Notes: generated from the sequence alone by a model not told the origin. A stretch of 64,000 nucleotides of DNA from Roseibium salinum (GCF_026240905.1 NZ_JAPEVI010000003.1:3286001-3350000); one strand, 5' to 3'. Shown: positions 18,362 through 27,535, counted from the first letter of the stretch. Program-made: numbers and translations.

Positions 18362-18820
18362 GTCTACCACCAATCTCTCTACCCTGTTGCAGGGTGACAC
18401 ATTCAAGTTAATCAAACGCTAATATTAAAGGATAAATTACAATAAACATGTAACAAGCGTCAGTATTCGAAATATAATTTCTATGCCCTCCAACTTTTTT
18501 GGTGCGTGAACCAGGAAATATATTCCCACAACCAGTAGTTTCTAATTCTTGACGCGGCCATGCAATCGATTTGCCCCGAATAGACTTTAAATTTTTTCTC
18601 TCCCAGTACGTAGTGAACCTTACTTCCACGAGAGTTCGTGCCCATTCGGTTACATCGCACCTAGGAAAGGCTGCAGACTCGCCGATTAGCGTCTTGTTTC
18701 TTTTGTCACCAAATTTGCCTTGCCGGCCTGTTCCAGCGCGGGCCGTCAAAGTGCGGCGCCGAAATCGCAACCTTCAGTGGCACCCGGGGCACAAAGCTTT
18801 CGCAGGCGCCAACGATAAAC
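18362..18820. other. AT-rich intergenic region, no gene recognised
   Basis: About 460 bp with clearly lower GC than its flanks, especially 18410-18600. Small open frames on both strands (18408-18770 minus, 18571-18876 plus) lack ribosome sites and recognisable protein features. It should contain the promoter of the PstS-like/GGDEF operon. Confidence 0.5.
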
Positions 18821-19856
18821 TCAGATCCGTAGAGGCGCGGCACTTCGGCGGACGACCAGTTCGACATCGACCATGACGGGAGCCACCGGAGCGTCCCGCA
18901 TTTCACTGGCGGGATCGATTCGCTCCAGCAGCAAGGCGGCCGCCTTTGTCCCGAGCGCGCGCCTGTCCTGACGGATGGTGGTCAGCGCGGGCACGTAATG
19001 CTCGGAAAGCTCGATGTCGTCGAAACCGATCACCGACATATCTTGCGGCACATCGAGCCCGTTTGCGGTCAGGGTGGATATGAGACCGAAGGCAACCTGG
19101 TCCGAGGCGCAGAAGACCGCAGTCGGCCTGTCTTCCATGGCCAGGATTCGCTCCGCAGCGTCATGGCCGGATTTCAGGGAAAAGTCGCCCCGGATGATCC
19201 ATTCGTCCCGGAGCGGAAGGCCAAGGCGCTCGCGCTCCGCCAGCATGCCTTCCCGTCTGGCATGGGTGAGGACGTTGTCCTGCGGGCCGGTGACATGGGC
19301 GATTTTCCGGTGACCGAGCCCGTAGAGATGCTGCACGACAAGCTGCGCGCCGCACACATTGTCGCTGCGCACCGAGGGCAGGTCCGAGCCATGCACCCAT
19401 TCACAGGCAAAGACAATCTTTCCGGAGACGCCGTTGTCGTCGAACTGCTGCATCTGGTCGCTCGACAGCGAGCCGTCCAGGCAGATCATGCCGTCGATCT
19501 GCGAGATCCCGGAAATAGTCGACCAGACGTTTTCCCGCACTTGCGTGATCTGTCGTATCGGCGATCAGCACCGCATAGTCGCGCTCGCCGATGACCTCGC
19601 TGATGCCGGCCAGGATCTGCGAGAAGAACGGGTTGCCCAGATTGGGCACGAGAACCAGCACCGCGCCCGCCTGCCGTGTCCTGAGGTTCCGCGCGGCGCG
19701 GTTGACCCGGTAGCCGGTTGAGCGAATGGCGGCAAAAACGCTCTCGCGGGTCGCTTCGGTCAGAAGTTCAGGATTGCTGAGCGCGCGGCTGACCGTTGCC
19801 GTCGAGACCCCCGCCTCCCGCGCAACATCCTGAATTCTTGCATTTTTCTGGACCAA
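18821..19856 (-). pseudogene. LacI-family repressor of the sugar operon, interrupted by a frameshift
   Basis: The first about 115 codons carry the LacI helix-turn-helix (ARIQDVAREAGVSTATVSRA) and the start of the sugar-binding domain (VLVLVPNLGNPFFSQILAGI). The rest lies in another frame (SQIDGMICLDG, GHRKIAHVTGP, PTAVFCASDQVAFG, DMSVIGFDDIELSEHYVPAL). Removing one G from the GGG at 19508-19510 joins them as VDYFR-ISQIDGM, a normal LacI sequence of about 344 residues. It lies divergent from the sugar ABC operon, whose promoter holds LacI-type palindromes. If the frameshift is real, the operon would be derepressed; otherwise this is a sequencing error in a short G run. Confidence 0.85.
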
Positions 19857-19902
19857 GAACGTCTCCGGTATTTTTTGTTTTCTCAGTGATTGAATTTCCC
19901 GG

Positions 19903-19931
19903 TTGACATGAGCCCCATTCCCGAGAATTAT
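19903..19931 (+). promoter_or_regulatory. Sigma-70 type promoter of the sugar ABC operon
   Basis: A consensus -35 TTGACA (19903-19908) is followed after 17 bp by AATTAT (19926-19931). It ends 3 bp before the first LacI-type operator, a layout expected for a repressible promoter. Confidence 0.6.
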
Positions 19932-19934
19932 GAA

Positions 19935-19948
19935 TGTAATCGATTACA
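19935..19948. promoter_or_regulatory. LacI-family operator 1
   Basis: Perfect 14-bp palindrome TGTAATCGATTACA with the central CG typical of LacI-family operators, placed just downstream of the predicted -10 and between the repressor gene and the operon it should control. Confidence 0.8.
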
Positions 19949-19966
19949 TCGAAAGAAACAACAAAA

Positions 19967-19980
19967 TGTAATCGATTTAA
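19967..19980. promoter_or_regulatory. LacI-family operator 2 (imperfect)
   Basis: TGTAATCGATTTAA matches operator 1 in 12 of 14 bases. Its start is 32 bp from the start of operator 1, close to three helical turns, so two repressor dimers would bind the same DNA face. Confidence 0.65.
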
Positions 19981-20042
19981 AAAGTGCGGTGGAGGCCGCA
20001 TCTAAAGGTCAATCGAACCAACCCGTTCGGTGGGAGGATATT

Positions 20043-21275
20043 ATGAAAGCATTATGTGCTGCCTTTGCAGCAACCACTGCAATTTGCGCTGCGACCGCTG
20101 CAAACGCGACCGACCTGGAAGTCACCCACTGGTGGACCTCCGGCGGGGAAGCGGCCGCGGTGGCCGAATTCGCCAAGGCATTCGATGCAACCGGCAACAA
20201 GTGGGTCGACGGCGCGATCGCAGGCTCGGGCGGCACCGCGCGGCCGGTCATGATCAGCCGCATTACCGGCGGCGACCCGATGGGCGCCACCCAGTTCAAC
20301 CACGGCCGCCAGGCGGAAGAACTGGTAGAGGCGGGCCTGATGCGCGACCTGAGCGATATTGCCGAGGCTGAAAACTGGCGCGAGGTCATCCGCCCGACCA
20401 GCCTGCTCGACAGCTGCACGCTGGACGGCAAGATCTATTGCGTGCCGGTCAATATCCATTCCCAGCAGTGGCTGTGGCTGAACAATTCGGTGTTCGAGGA
20501 CAACGGTCTGGAAATCCCGAGCAACTGGGACGAATTCGTGGCCGCGGCGCCCAAGCTGGAAGAAGCCGGCATCACTCCGCTGGCGATGGGCCAGCAGCCC
20601 TGGCAGACCACCCTGGCGTTCCAGGTCCTTCTGGTCGCCCTTGCCGGACCTGAAACCTACACGAAGATTTTCGGCGACAAGGATGCCGAGCTTGCAGCCG
20701 GCCCGGAAATGGCGAAGGTCTTCCAGGCAGCGGCAACGGCACGCGACATGGCCAAGGACTCCAACGTTCAGAACTGGAACGATGCCACCAACATGGTCAT
20801 CACCGGCAAGGCCGCCGGCCAGATCATGGGTGACTGGGCGCAGGGTGAATTCCAGGTCGCCAATCAGGTGGCCGGCGAAGACTACACCTGCCTGCCGGGC
20901 CTCGGCGTGAACGAGGTGATACAGACCGGCGGCGACGCCTTCTACTTCCCGAAAGTGGACGACCCGGCAATCACCGAAGCGCAGGGCGAACTTGCCAAGG
21001 TGATGATGTCTCCGGAAGCCCAGGTGGCGTTCAACCTGAAGAAGGGCTCGCTCCCGGTTCGCGGCGACGTGGACCTGGAGGCTGCCAATGACTGCATGCG
21101 CAAGGGTCTGGCTATCCTTGACAAGGGCAACATCATCCAGGCACCGGACCAGCTCATGTCCGCCGACAGCCTGGTCCAGGTGAACGACCTCTTCGTCGAG
21201 TTCTTCAACAGCCCGTCCATGTCTGCTGAAGACGCCCAGGAACAGTTCGCCGCCATCGTCGGTAGCGCTGACTGA
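20043..21275 (+). CDS. Sugar ABC transporter substrate-binding protein (family 1)
   Basis: 410 residues from the ATG that follows GGGAGGA and begins a signal peptide (MKALCAAFAATTAICAATAA, cleavage ANA-TD). The mature N-terminus LEVTHWWTSGGEAAAVAEFA and the GKIYCVPVNIHSQQWLWLNN segment are typical of carbohydrate-binding family 1 proteins. Several cysteines (SCTLDGKIYC; CLPGLG; DCMRKG) could form disulfides. It heads the operon with two permeases and an ATPase. Neighbouring GH43, MocA and isomerase genes suggest a pentose-containing or uronic oligosaccharide, but the ligand cannot be read from sequence. Confidence 0.92.
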   Translation: MKALCAAFAATTAICAATAANATDLEVTHWWTSGGEAAAVAEFAKAFDATGNKWVDGAIAGSGGTARPVMISRITGGDPMGATQFNHGRQAEELVEAGLMRDLSDIAEAENWREVIRPTSLLDSCTLDGKIYCVPVNIHSQQWLWLNNSVFEDNGLEIPSNWDEFVAAAPKLEEAGITPLAMGQQPWQTTLAFQVLLVALAGPETYTKIFGDKDAELAAGPEMAKVFQAAATARDMAKDSNVQNWNDATNMVITGKAAGQIMGDWAQGEFQVANQVAGEDYTCLPGLGVNEVIQTGGDAFYFPKVDDPAITEAQGELAKVMMSPEAQVAFNLKKGSLPVRGDVDLEAANDCMRKGLAILDKGNIIQAPDQLMSADSLVQVNDLFVEFFNSPSMSAEDAQEQFAAIVGSAD

Positions 21276-21443
21276 CAGGCACGCCGGACCCGGCCACAGA
21301 TCGGCCAAGTCCGGCACAGGGAACCGCCACCCGGCGTGACGGGTGCAGTGGGCCGGAGCAGACAGATGTTCCGGCACTCCGGCAGCGATCAGCTTTTCCC
21401 TAGTCAGGCGTCAGCCTGGGGGCGGGTTGATCCCGGGTGGCGT

Positions 21444-21484
21444 CCTCCAGCCCCGCGCGCACATGGTGTGCGCGGGGCTGGAGG
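21444..21484. repeat. Intercistronic hairpin between binding-protein and permease genes
   Basis: Perfect 15-bp inverted repeat CCTCCAGCCCCGCGC / GCGCGGGGCTGGAGG with an 11-base loop and no T run. In sugar importers such stems protect the upstream binding-protein mRNA or reduce read-through, giving more binding protein than permease. Confidence 0.8.
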
Positions 21485-21521
21485 TTACCGAACACCGCGC
21501 ATCGACAGGGAAATACAAGGC

Positions 21522-22412
21522 ATGGCCGCAGCAACTGGCCCCGCAAGATGGCACCGCAACATGAGTGCCAAGGTGGCGGCAATTCCGATGATTGCCACCA
21601 CTCTGGTGGTTTTTGTCGGCGGAACCGCCTGGACGGTCCTCTACTCCTTCACCAATTCCAAGCTTCTGCCCCGGGAAGAATTTGTCGGCCTGTTCCAGTA
21701 TGAACGGCTCTGGACCAGCAGCAAATGGCTGATTTCGATCGAGAACCTGGCGATTTACGGCATCTTGTCGCTGATATTCGCGCTGGTCATCGGTTTTCTT
21801 CTGGCCGCGCTTCTCGACCAGAAAATCCGCTTCGAAGACACGTTCCGCACGATGCTGCTCTATCCCTTTGCGCTGAGCTTCATCGTTACCGGGCTTGCCT
21901 GGCAGTGGATCCTCAATCCGGACTTCGGCGTGCAGCACGTGGTGCGCAGCCTCGGATGGGAGAGTTTCACCTTCGACCCGCTCTACAATTCCGACATTGT
22001 CATCTACGGAGTGCTGATCGCCGGGCTCTGGCACGAGACCGGACTGATCATGTGCCTGATGCTGGCGGGCCTGCGCGGCATCGACGAAGACATCTGGAAA
22101 GCGGCGAAGATCGACGGCATTCCGATGTGGAAGACCTATGTCTTCATCGTCATTCCGATGATGCGCGGCATTTTCATCACCGCGATCGTTCTGATCGCCT
22201 CGGGCATCATCAAGGTCTACGACCTGATCGTCGCGCAGACGGGCGGCGGACCCGGCATCTCCTCGGAGGTCCCGGCGAAATACGTCTATGACTCAATGTT
22301 CCTGTCGCAGAACCTCGGACAGGGGTTTGCGGCATCCACCATGATGCTGCTGACGGTCGTCATCATCGTCGTGCCATGGGCCTACCTGGAATTCGGAGGC
22401 AAGCGGAAATGA
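21522..22412 (+). CDS. Sugar ABC transporter permease (MalF/UgpA type)
   Basis: 296 residues with about six transmembrane helices, starting at ATG 21522. The cytoplasmic EAA loop reads EDIWKAAKIDGIPMWKTYVF with the conserved G, contacting the ATPase. The next permease gene overlaps by four bases (ATGA), so translation is coupled. It is the second gene of the LacI-controlled operon. Confidence 0.92.
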   Translation: MAAATGPARWHRNMSAKVAAIPMIATTLVVFVGGTAWTVLYSFTNSKLLPREEFVGLFQYERLWTSSKWLISIENLAIYGILSLIFALVIGFLLAALLDQKIRFEDTFRTMLLYPFALSFIVTGLAWQWILNPDFGVQHVVRSLGWESFTFDPLYNSDIVIYGVLIAGLWHETGLIMCLMLAGLRGIDEDIWKAAKIDGIPMWKTYVFIVIPMMRGIFITAIVLIASGIIKVYDLIVAQTGGGPGISSEVPAKYVYDSMFLSQNLGQGFAASTMMLLTVVIIVVPWAYLEFGGKRK

Positions 22413-23392
22413 CCACATCGCCTCATCTTCCCGATCATGCCGTGAAGTACGAAGGCTCCGTGCCCGCAGATATCGCGGGACTGGCGGGGGCAGCCACCGT
22501 CGAGCGGGACACGGACGGCCCGTCGGGCCGCAAGCCGCGACCGATCCTCTCCCGCCGCAACATCATCGTCTACGGCACGCTGATCGTGGTCTCGCTCTAC
22601 TACATGCTGCCGCTCTACGTGATGATCGTGACCTCGCTCAAGGGCATGCCGGAAATCCGTATCGGCAACATCTTTTCCCCGCCAATCGAAGTCACGTTCC
22701 AGCCCTGGGTGAAGGCATGGTCGGAGGCCTGCACGGGTCTCAACTGCGACGGCCTTTCCCGCGGCTTCTTCAATTCGGTCCAGATCCTCATTCCGTCCGT
22801 GATCCTGTCCATCGCGATCGCATCGGTGAACGGCTATGCCCTCGCCAACTGGCGGTTCAAGGGTGCCGAAACCTTCTTCACGATCCTGATCGTCGGCGCC
22901 TTCATTCCCTATCAGGTGATGATCTACCCGATCGTCATCATGCTCAGGGAGGTCGGCCTTTACGGCAGCCTGACGGGACTGGTGATCGTGCACACGATCT
23001 TCGGCATGCCGATCCTGACGCTGCTCTTCCGGAACTACTTCGCCTCCGTTCCGCAGGAGCTCTTCAAGGCGGCGCGCGTGGACGGTGCCGGATTCTGGTC
23101 GATCTATTTCCGGATCATGGTGCCCATGAGCCTGCCGATCTTCGTGGTGGCGATGATCCTGCAGGTGACCGGCATCTGGAACGACTTCCTGTTCGGCGTG
23201 ATCTACACCAAGCCGGATCTCTATCCGATGACGGTGCAGCTCAACAACATCGTCAACTCCACGCAAGGGGTGAAGGAATACAACGTCAACATGGCGGCGA
23301 CCATCCTGACGGGCCTCGTTCCTCTCACCATCTACTTCCTCTCCGGTAAACTCTTTGTCCGCGGCATCGCCGCAGGCGCAGTGAAAGGCTGA
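22409..23392 (+). CDS. Sugar ABC transporter permease (MalG/UgpE type)
   Basis: 327 residues; the ATG overlaps the previous stop and is preceded by GGAGG. A long cytoplasmic N-terminus of about 60 residues is followed by six transmembrane helices. The EAA motif is QELFKAARVDGAGFWSIYFR. The segment NSTQGVKEYNVNMAATILTG near the C-terminus is typical of MalG-type subunits. It pairs with the upstream permease in the membrane channel. Confidence 0.92.
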   Translation: MTTSPHLPDHAVKYEGSVPADIAGLAGAATVERDTDGPSGRKPRPILSRRNIIVYGTLIVVSLYYMLPLYVMIVTSLKGMPEIRIGNIFSPPIEVTFQPWVKAWSEACTGLNCDGLSRGFFNSVQILIPSVILSIAIASVNGYALANWRFKGAETFFTILIVGAFIPYQVMIYPIVIMLREVGLYGSLTGLVIVHTIFGMPILTLLFRNYFASVPQELFKAARVDGAGFWSIYFRIMVPMSLPIFVVAMILQVTGIWNDFLFGVIYTKPDLYPMTVQLNNIVNSTQGVKEYNVNMAATILTGLVPLTIYFLSGKLFVRGIAAGAVKG

Positions 23393-23403
23393 AGACAAGT
23401 CCC

Positions 23404-24501
23404 ATGGATGCAAGTACGGAAACCAGTATCGCCATCAGAAACCTTTCTCTGAGCTTCGGCCTCCTGGACGTTCTCAAAGACCTGAACCTGGAAGTCGGAC
23501 AAGGAGAATTTCTCGTGCTGCTCGGCTCGTCCGGCTGCGGAAAGTCGACGCTGCTCAATTGCATTGCCGGGCTTCTGGACGTCACCGGCGGCCAGATCTT
23601 CATCGGCGGGCGCAATGTCACCTGGGAAGAACCGTCCAAACGCGGCATCGGAATGGTCTTCCAGAGCTACGCGCTCTACCCGCAGATGACGGTGAAGGGA
23701 AATCTCAGCTTCGGCCTGAAGAATGCCGGCGTGCCAAAGGCGGAAATCGAGGAACGCGTCAGCCGGGCGGCCAAGGTCCTGCAGATAGAGCCGCTTCTGG
23801 ACCGCAAGCCGGCCGCCCTTTCCGGCGGTCAGCGCCAGCGGGCCGCCATCGGACGCGCCCTGGTGCGCGATGCAAATGTGTTCCTGTTCGACGAACCGCT
23901 GTCGAACCTGGACGCGAAACTGCGCGCGGATCTGAGGGTCGAGATCAAGCAGCTGCACCAGAAGCTCAGCAACACGATGATCTACGTCACCCACGACCAG
24001 ATCGAGGCCATGACCCTGGCCGACCGGATCGCCATCATGCGTGGCGGTCAGATCCTCCAGCTTGCCTCGCCGAACGAAATCTACAACCGTCCGGCCAACA
24101 AATACGTCGCCCGGTTCATCGGCTCGCCCTCAATGAACTTCTTCGAAGGCACCGTCGACGGCGGCAGTGCCCCACGGTTCATCTTTGCCGACGAAGCGTT
24201 CCCTCTCGACGGCTACGAGTTCCAGGACGGGGGAGCCTCGGGTCCTGCCTCCTTCGGCATCCGTCCGGAGCACATGGTCACCGGCACGGAGGCGGAAGCC
24301 GCCCCCATCCGGCTGCGGGGGCTGGTCGATCTGGTGGAGCCGCTCGGCTCCGACACACTCGTGCGCGTCAGCGCCAAGGACCAGTTGCTCTGGATCCGCA
24401 TGGACGGCCTGGCAACGGTCCGGTACGGCGATCCGATCACCGTCGGATTCGACGCGGCCCGCGCAAATCTTTTCGACAAGGTAACGGAAAACCGGCTCTA
24501 G
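23404..24501 (+). CDS. Sugar ABC transporter ATP-binding protein (UgpC/MalK type)
   Basis: 365 residues. Walker A is GSSGCGKST, the signature motif is LSGGQRQR, Walker B is VFLFDEPLSNLDAKLR and the switch histidine is in YVTHDQIEAM. The C-terminal third is the OB-fold regulatory domain of MalK-like ATPases (FGIRPEHM). It lies 11 bp after the second permease gene, completing the importer. Confidence 0.95.
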   Translation: MDASTETSIAIRNLSLSFGLLDVLKDLNLEVGQGEFLVLLGSSGCGKSTLLNCIAGLLDVTGGQIFIGGRNVTWEEPSKRGIGMVFQSYALYPQMTVKGNLSFGLKNAGVPKAEIEERVSRAAKVLQIEPLLDRKPAALSGGQRQRAAIGRALVRDANVFLFDEPLSNLDAKLRADLRVEIKQLHQKLSNTMIYVTHDQIEAMTLADRIAIMRGGQILQLASPNEIYNRPANKYVARFIGSPSMNFFEGTVDGGSAPRFIFADEAFPLDGYEFQDGGASGPASFGIRPEHMVTGTEAEAAPIRLRGLVDLVEPLGSDTLVRVSAKDQLLWIRMDGLATVRYGDPITVGFDAARANLFDKVTENRL

Positions 24502-24548
24502 GGTCCGCACCCTGGGCCTGCCTTTCCGAGACATCAGGACATATCAAG

Positions 24549-25295
24549 ATGAATGTTTCTTTTCAGCTCTATTCCGCGCGCGAATTCACGCCGTGGGAAA
24601 CCGTTCTCGAGCGGCTTGCAAAACTCGGCTACACCCAGGTCGAAGGATTTGGCGGCAACTACGAGGACCCGGCGGCCTTCCGCAAGCTCCTCGACGCCAA
24701 CGGCCTGGCAATGCCCTCCGGACACTTTTTTCCCATGGAACAGTTCGAGGACGACATCAACAAGGTCATCGACACGGCCGGCACGCTCGGCATGAACCGG
24801 GTGTTCTGCCCGGCCCTGCCGCCGGATCAGCGCGCTCCCGATGCCGACCGCTGGCAATCGGTCGCCGAGCGGCTCGAGGCCGTCGGTGAGAAGATGCGCG
24901 GCGCGGGCTTGCGCTTCGGCTGGCACAACCACGACTTCGAATTCAAGCCCTGCGCCGACGGCCGCCTGCCGATGGACATCCTGCTCACCGCCGCTCCTTC
25001 CATCGAATGGGAAGCCGATATCGCCTGGATCGTACGGGGCGGACAGGATCCGCTGGCCTGGATCGAGCGTCATGCCGACCGCATCACCACGGCCCATGTG
25101 AAGGACATTGCGTCTGCGGGAGAATGCGTGGACGAGGACGGCTGGGCGGATGTCGGCCATGGCACGCTCGACTGGAAAGGGCTCATGGGCGCCCTGCGCA
25201 AGGCGGGCGTCGACCTCTTCGTGATGGAGCACGACAAACCCTCCGATTTCGAACGCTTTGCAAGCCGCTCCATCCAAGCATTCCGTACGTATTAA
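24549..25295 (+). CDS. Sugar phosphate isomerase/epimerase-like TIM-barrel protein (xylose isomerase-like)
   Basis: 248 residues, AP endonuclease 2 / xylose isomerase-like TIM barrel. Visible parts are FQLYSAREFTPWETVLERLA, WHNHDFEF, WEADIAWIVRGGQDPLAWIE, TTAHVKDI and ADVGHGTLDWKGLMGA. The acidic and histidine residues in these strands are the usual metal ligands of the fold. The gene lies between the importer and a MocA dehydrogenase, so it probably works on an oxidised sugar made by that enzyme. The exact substrate is unknown. Confidence 0.85.
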   Translation: MNVSFQLYSAREFTPWETVLERLAKLGYTQVEGFGGNYEDPAAFRKLLDANGLAMPSGHFFPMEQFEDDINKVIDTAGTLGMNRVFCPALPPDQRAPDADRWQSVAERLEAVGEKMRGAGLRFGWHNHDFEFKPCADGRLPMDILLTAAPSIEWEADIAWIVRGGQDPLAWIERHADRITTAHVKDIASAGECVDEDGWADVGHGTLDWKGLMGALRKAGVDLFVMEHDKPSDFERFASRSIQAFRTY

Positions 25296-25304
25296 GGAAC
25301 AACC

Positions 25305-26426
25305 ATGAGCAAGACACTTGGGATCGGCATCCTGGGATGCGGTAATATCTCGGCTGCCTATATGCGCCTGGCGCCGCTTTTCCGCGGCATCGAAGTGCGT
25401 GCCTGCGCCGATATCAACGAGGCGGCCGCCAAGGCCCGGGGAGAAGAATTCAACCTGCGTGTGGAAACGGTCGACGGCCTGCTGGCCGCCGACGACATCG
25501 ACATCATCGTCAACCTGACCATTCCGTCCGCGCATTTCGAAGTCTCCAAGATTATCCTGGAAGCGGGAAAGCACGTTTATTCCGAAAAGCCGTTCGTGCT
25601 CAGCGTCGCGGAAGGGCAAGCCCTTGCCGCGATCGCCGAGACCAAGGGGCTCCGGATCGGATCGGCGCCGGATACGTTCCTGGGCGGCGCCCATCAGCTC
25701 GCCCGCCACCTCATCGACAAGGGCGCCTTCGGCAAGGTCACGTCCGGCACCTGCTTCGTCCAGAGCCCCGGCATGGAGATGTGGCACCCGAACCCGGACT
25801 TCTTCTTCAAGGCCGGCGGCGGTCCGGTTCTCGACCTCGGCCCCTATTACGTCTCCAATCTGGTTCAGCTTCTCGGACCGGTGAAGCGGGTCGCCGCCAT
25901 GAGTTCCAGCGGCCGGCAGGAGCGGACCATCACCTCGCAGCCGCGTTTCGGCGAACTGATCGCTGTCGAGACCCCGACCACGATCCATGCGGTGATGCAA
26001 TTCCATTCGGGCGCCCAGATCACCTATTGCGCAAGCTGGGACGTGTGGCAGCACGGCCATTCCAACATGGAGCTCTACGGCCTGGACGGCACGCTTCATG
26101 TTCCGGACCCGAATTTCTTCGGCGGCGAAGTGCGCATGACCGAGAAAGGCAGCTTCGTGAATATTTCCGAAGCCTGGAACCATCCGTTCTCGAAGACGAA
26201 CGACCGGACCTTTGCGAACTACCGGACGGCCGGCCTGGCGGACATGGCGCAGGCTATCCTGGAAAACCGGCCGCACCGTTGTTCTTTGGAATTTTCTCTG
26301 CATGTTGTCGATGTGATGACGTCGATTCTCGCTTCCGGCGAGAGCGGTCGATTCATTGACATCAACACCACCTGCGACCGGCCGGAAGCGCTGGATCCGC
26401 AGGCAGCACAAGGCCTCCTGGCCTAA
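25305..26426 (+). CDS. Gfo/Idh/MocA-family NAD(P)-dependent sugar dehydrogenase
   Basis: 373 residues. The N-terminal Rossmann fold has GILGCGNISAAYM and the conserved EKP in VYSEKPFVLS. The C-terminal alpha/beta domain carries GGGPVLDLGPYYVSNLVQLL. AAGGAACAACC precedes the ATG. It lies 9 bp after the TIM-barrel gene and 12 bp before an aldo/keto reductase gene. It likely oxidises an imported sugar or derivative in the cytoplasm. Confidence 0.9.
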   Translation: MSKTLGIGILGCGNISAAYMRLAPLFRGIEVRACADINEAAAKARGEEFNLRVETVDGLLAADDIDIIVNLTIPSAHFEVSKIILEAGKHVYSEKPFVLSVAEGQALAAIAETKGLRIGSAPDTFLGGAHQLARHLIDKGAFGKVTSGTCFVQSPGMEMWHPNPDFFFKAGGGPVLDLGPYYVSNLVQLLGPVKRVAAMSSSGRQERTITSQPRFGELIAVETPTTIHAVMQFHSGAQITYCASWDVWQHGHSNMELYGLDGTLHVPDPNFFGGEVRMTEKGSFVNISEAWNHPFSKTNDRTFANYRTAGLADMAQAILENRPHRCSLEFSLHVVDVMTSILASGESGRFIDINTTCDRPEALDPQAAQGLLA

Positions 26427-26438
26427 ACTGGAGCATCC

Positions 26439-27530
26439 ATGAGCTGGACTGCAGCGCAGACGCGCTATGACGCAATGCAATACCGCAGGTGCGGGAGATC
26501 GGGCCTCAAGCTGCCGCTGATCTCCCTCGGCCTCTGGCACAATTTCGGCGACGACACGCCGCACAACCGCAAGCGCGACATCGCCCGCACCGCCTTCGAT
26601 CTCGGCATCACCCATTTCGATCTCGCCAACAACTACGGACCGCGGCCCGGCGCGGCCGAGCAGGCCTTCGGCGAGTTGCTCAGGACCGATTTCGCACCCT
26701 ACCGGGACGAGATGATCATCTCCTCCAAGGCCGGCTATGAAATGTGGCCCGGACCCTACGGCGAATGGGGAAGCCGCAAATACCTGATCGCCTCCTGCGA
26801 CCAGTCGCTGAAGCGGATGGGGCTCGACTATGTCGACATCTTCTATTCCCACCGCTTCGATCCGGAGACGCCGCTGGAAGAAACGATGATGGCGCTCGAC
26901 CAAATCGTCCGCTCTGGCCGGGCGCTTTATGTCGGCATCTCTTCGTACAACTCGAAGCGGACCCGGGAGGCCGCGGCGATCCTGAAGGAACTCGGAACGC
27001 CGTGCCTGATCCATCAGCCCAGCTATTCCATGATCAACCGCTGGGTGGAGGATGACGGGCTGCTGGATACGCTGGACGACCTCGGCATCGGCTCCATCGC
27101 CTTTTCGCCGCTCGCCCAGGGCATGCTGACGAACAAGTACCTGTCGAGCATTCCGGAAGGCAGCCGGGCGACCCAGGGCAAGTACCTGTCGAGCATTCCG
27201 GAAGGCAGCCGGGCGACCCAGGGCAAGTCCCTGCGCGAACAGTTCCTGAGCGAGGAGAACCTGGCGACGATCCGCGAGCTCAACGCCATCGCGGAACGGC
27301 GCGGCCAGACCCTTGCCCAGATGGCGCTGGCCTGGGTGCTGCGCCATGGCCGGGTGACCACGGCGCTGATCGGCGCAAGCCGGCCGGAACAGGTGAAGGA
27401 CTGCGTCGGCGCGATTTCAAATCTCGATTTCACCGAGGCCGAGCTGAAGGAAATCGAGGCAACGACGGTCGAGGCGGACATCAACCTGTGGGCCGCTTCC
27501 GCGGAACGGAAAGGACCGCCGCGCAAATGA
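26439..27530 (+). CDS. Aldo/keto reductase, YghZ/L-glyceraldehyde-3-phosphate reductase type, with an internal 15-residue duplication
   Basis: 363 residues; relatives are about 346. The AKR fold shows DLANNYGPRPGAAE (catalytic Asp and Tyr), ISSKAGYEMWPGPYGEWGSR, DIFYSHRFDPETPLEETM, FSPLAQGMLTNKYL and the cofactor-site LIGASRPEQVKD. Residues around 233-262 contain KYLSSIPEGSRATQG twice in direct succession, from a perfect 45-bp tandem DNA repeat. The duplication keeps frame and lies in the loop between TNKYL and KSLREQFL. It may change activity or may be tolerated. This is the fourth gene after the importer in an apparently continuous transcript. Confidence 0.9.
   Translation: MSWTAAQTRYDAMQYRRCGRSGLKLPLISLGLWHNFGDDTPHNRKRDIARTAFDLGITHFDLANNYGPRPGAAEQAFGELLRTDFAPYRDEMIISSKAGYEMWPGPYGEWGSRKYLIASCDQSLKRMGLDYVDIFYSHRFDPETPLEETMMALDQIVRSGRALYVGISSYNSKRTREAAAILKELGTPCLIHQPSYSMINRWVEDDGLLDTLDDLGIGSIAFSPLAQGMLTNKYLSSIPEGSRATQGKYLSSIPEGSRATQGKSLREQFLSEENLATIRELNAIAERRGQTLAQMALAWVLRHGRVTTALIGASRPEQVKDCVGAISNLDFTEAELKEIEATTVEADINLWAASAERKGPPRK
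27135..27224. repeat. Perfect 45-bp tandem duplication inside the aldo/keto reductase gene
   Basis: 27135-27179 and 27180-27224 are identical, base for base, and 45 is a multiple of three. The lack of any divergence points to a recent duplication or an assembly artefact. Confidence 0.95.
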
Positions 27531-27535
27531 TTCTT

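Noticed and set aside
18408..18770. Minus-strand open frame of 120 codons in the AT-rich gap
   Set aside because: No ribosome site or recognisable features, and it covers the expected promoter of the PstS-like gene.
24534..27347. Very long minus-strand open frame (over 900 codons) opposite the sugar catabolic genes
   Set aside because: It is the antisense of four well-identified genes. High GC keeps antisense stops rare. It has no recognisable domain and even mirrors the tandem duplication.
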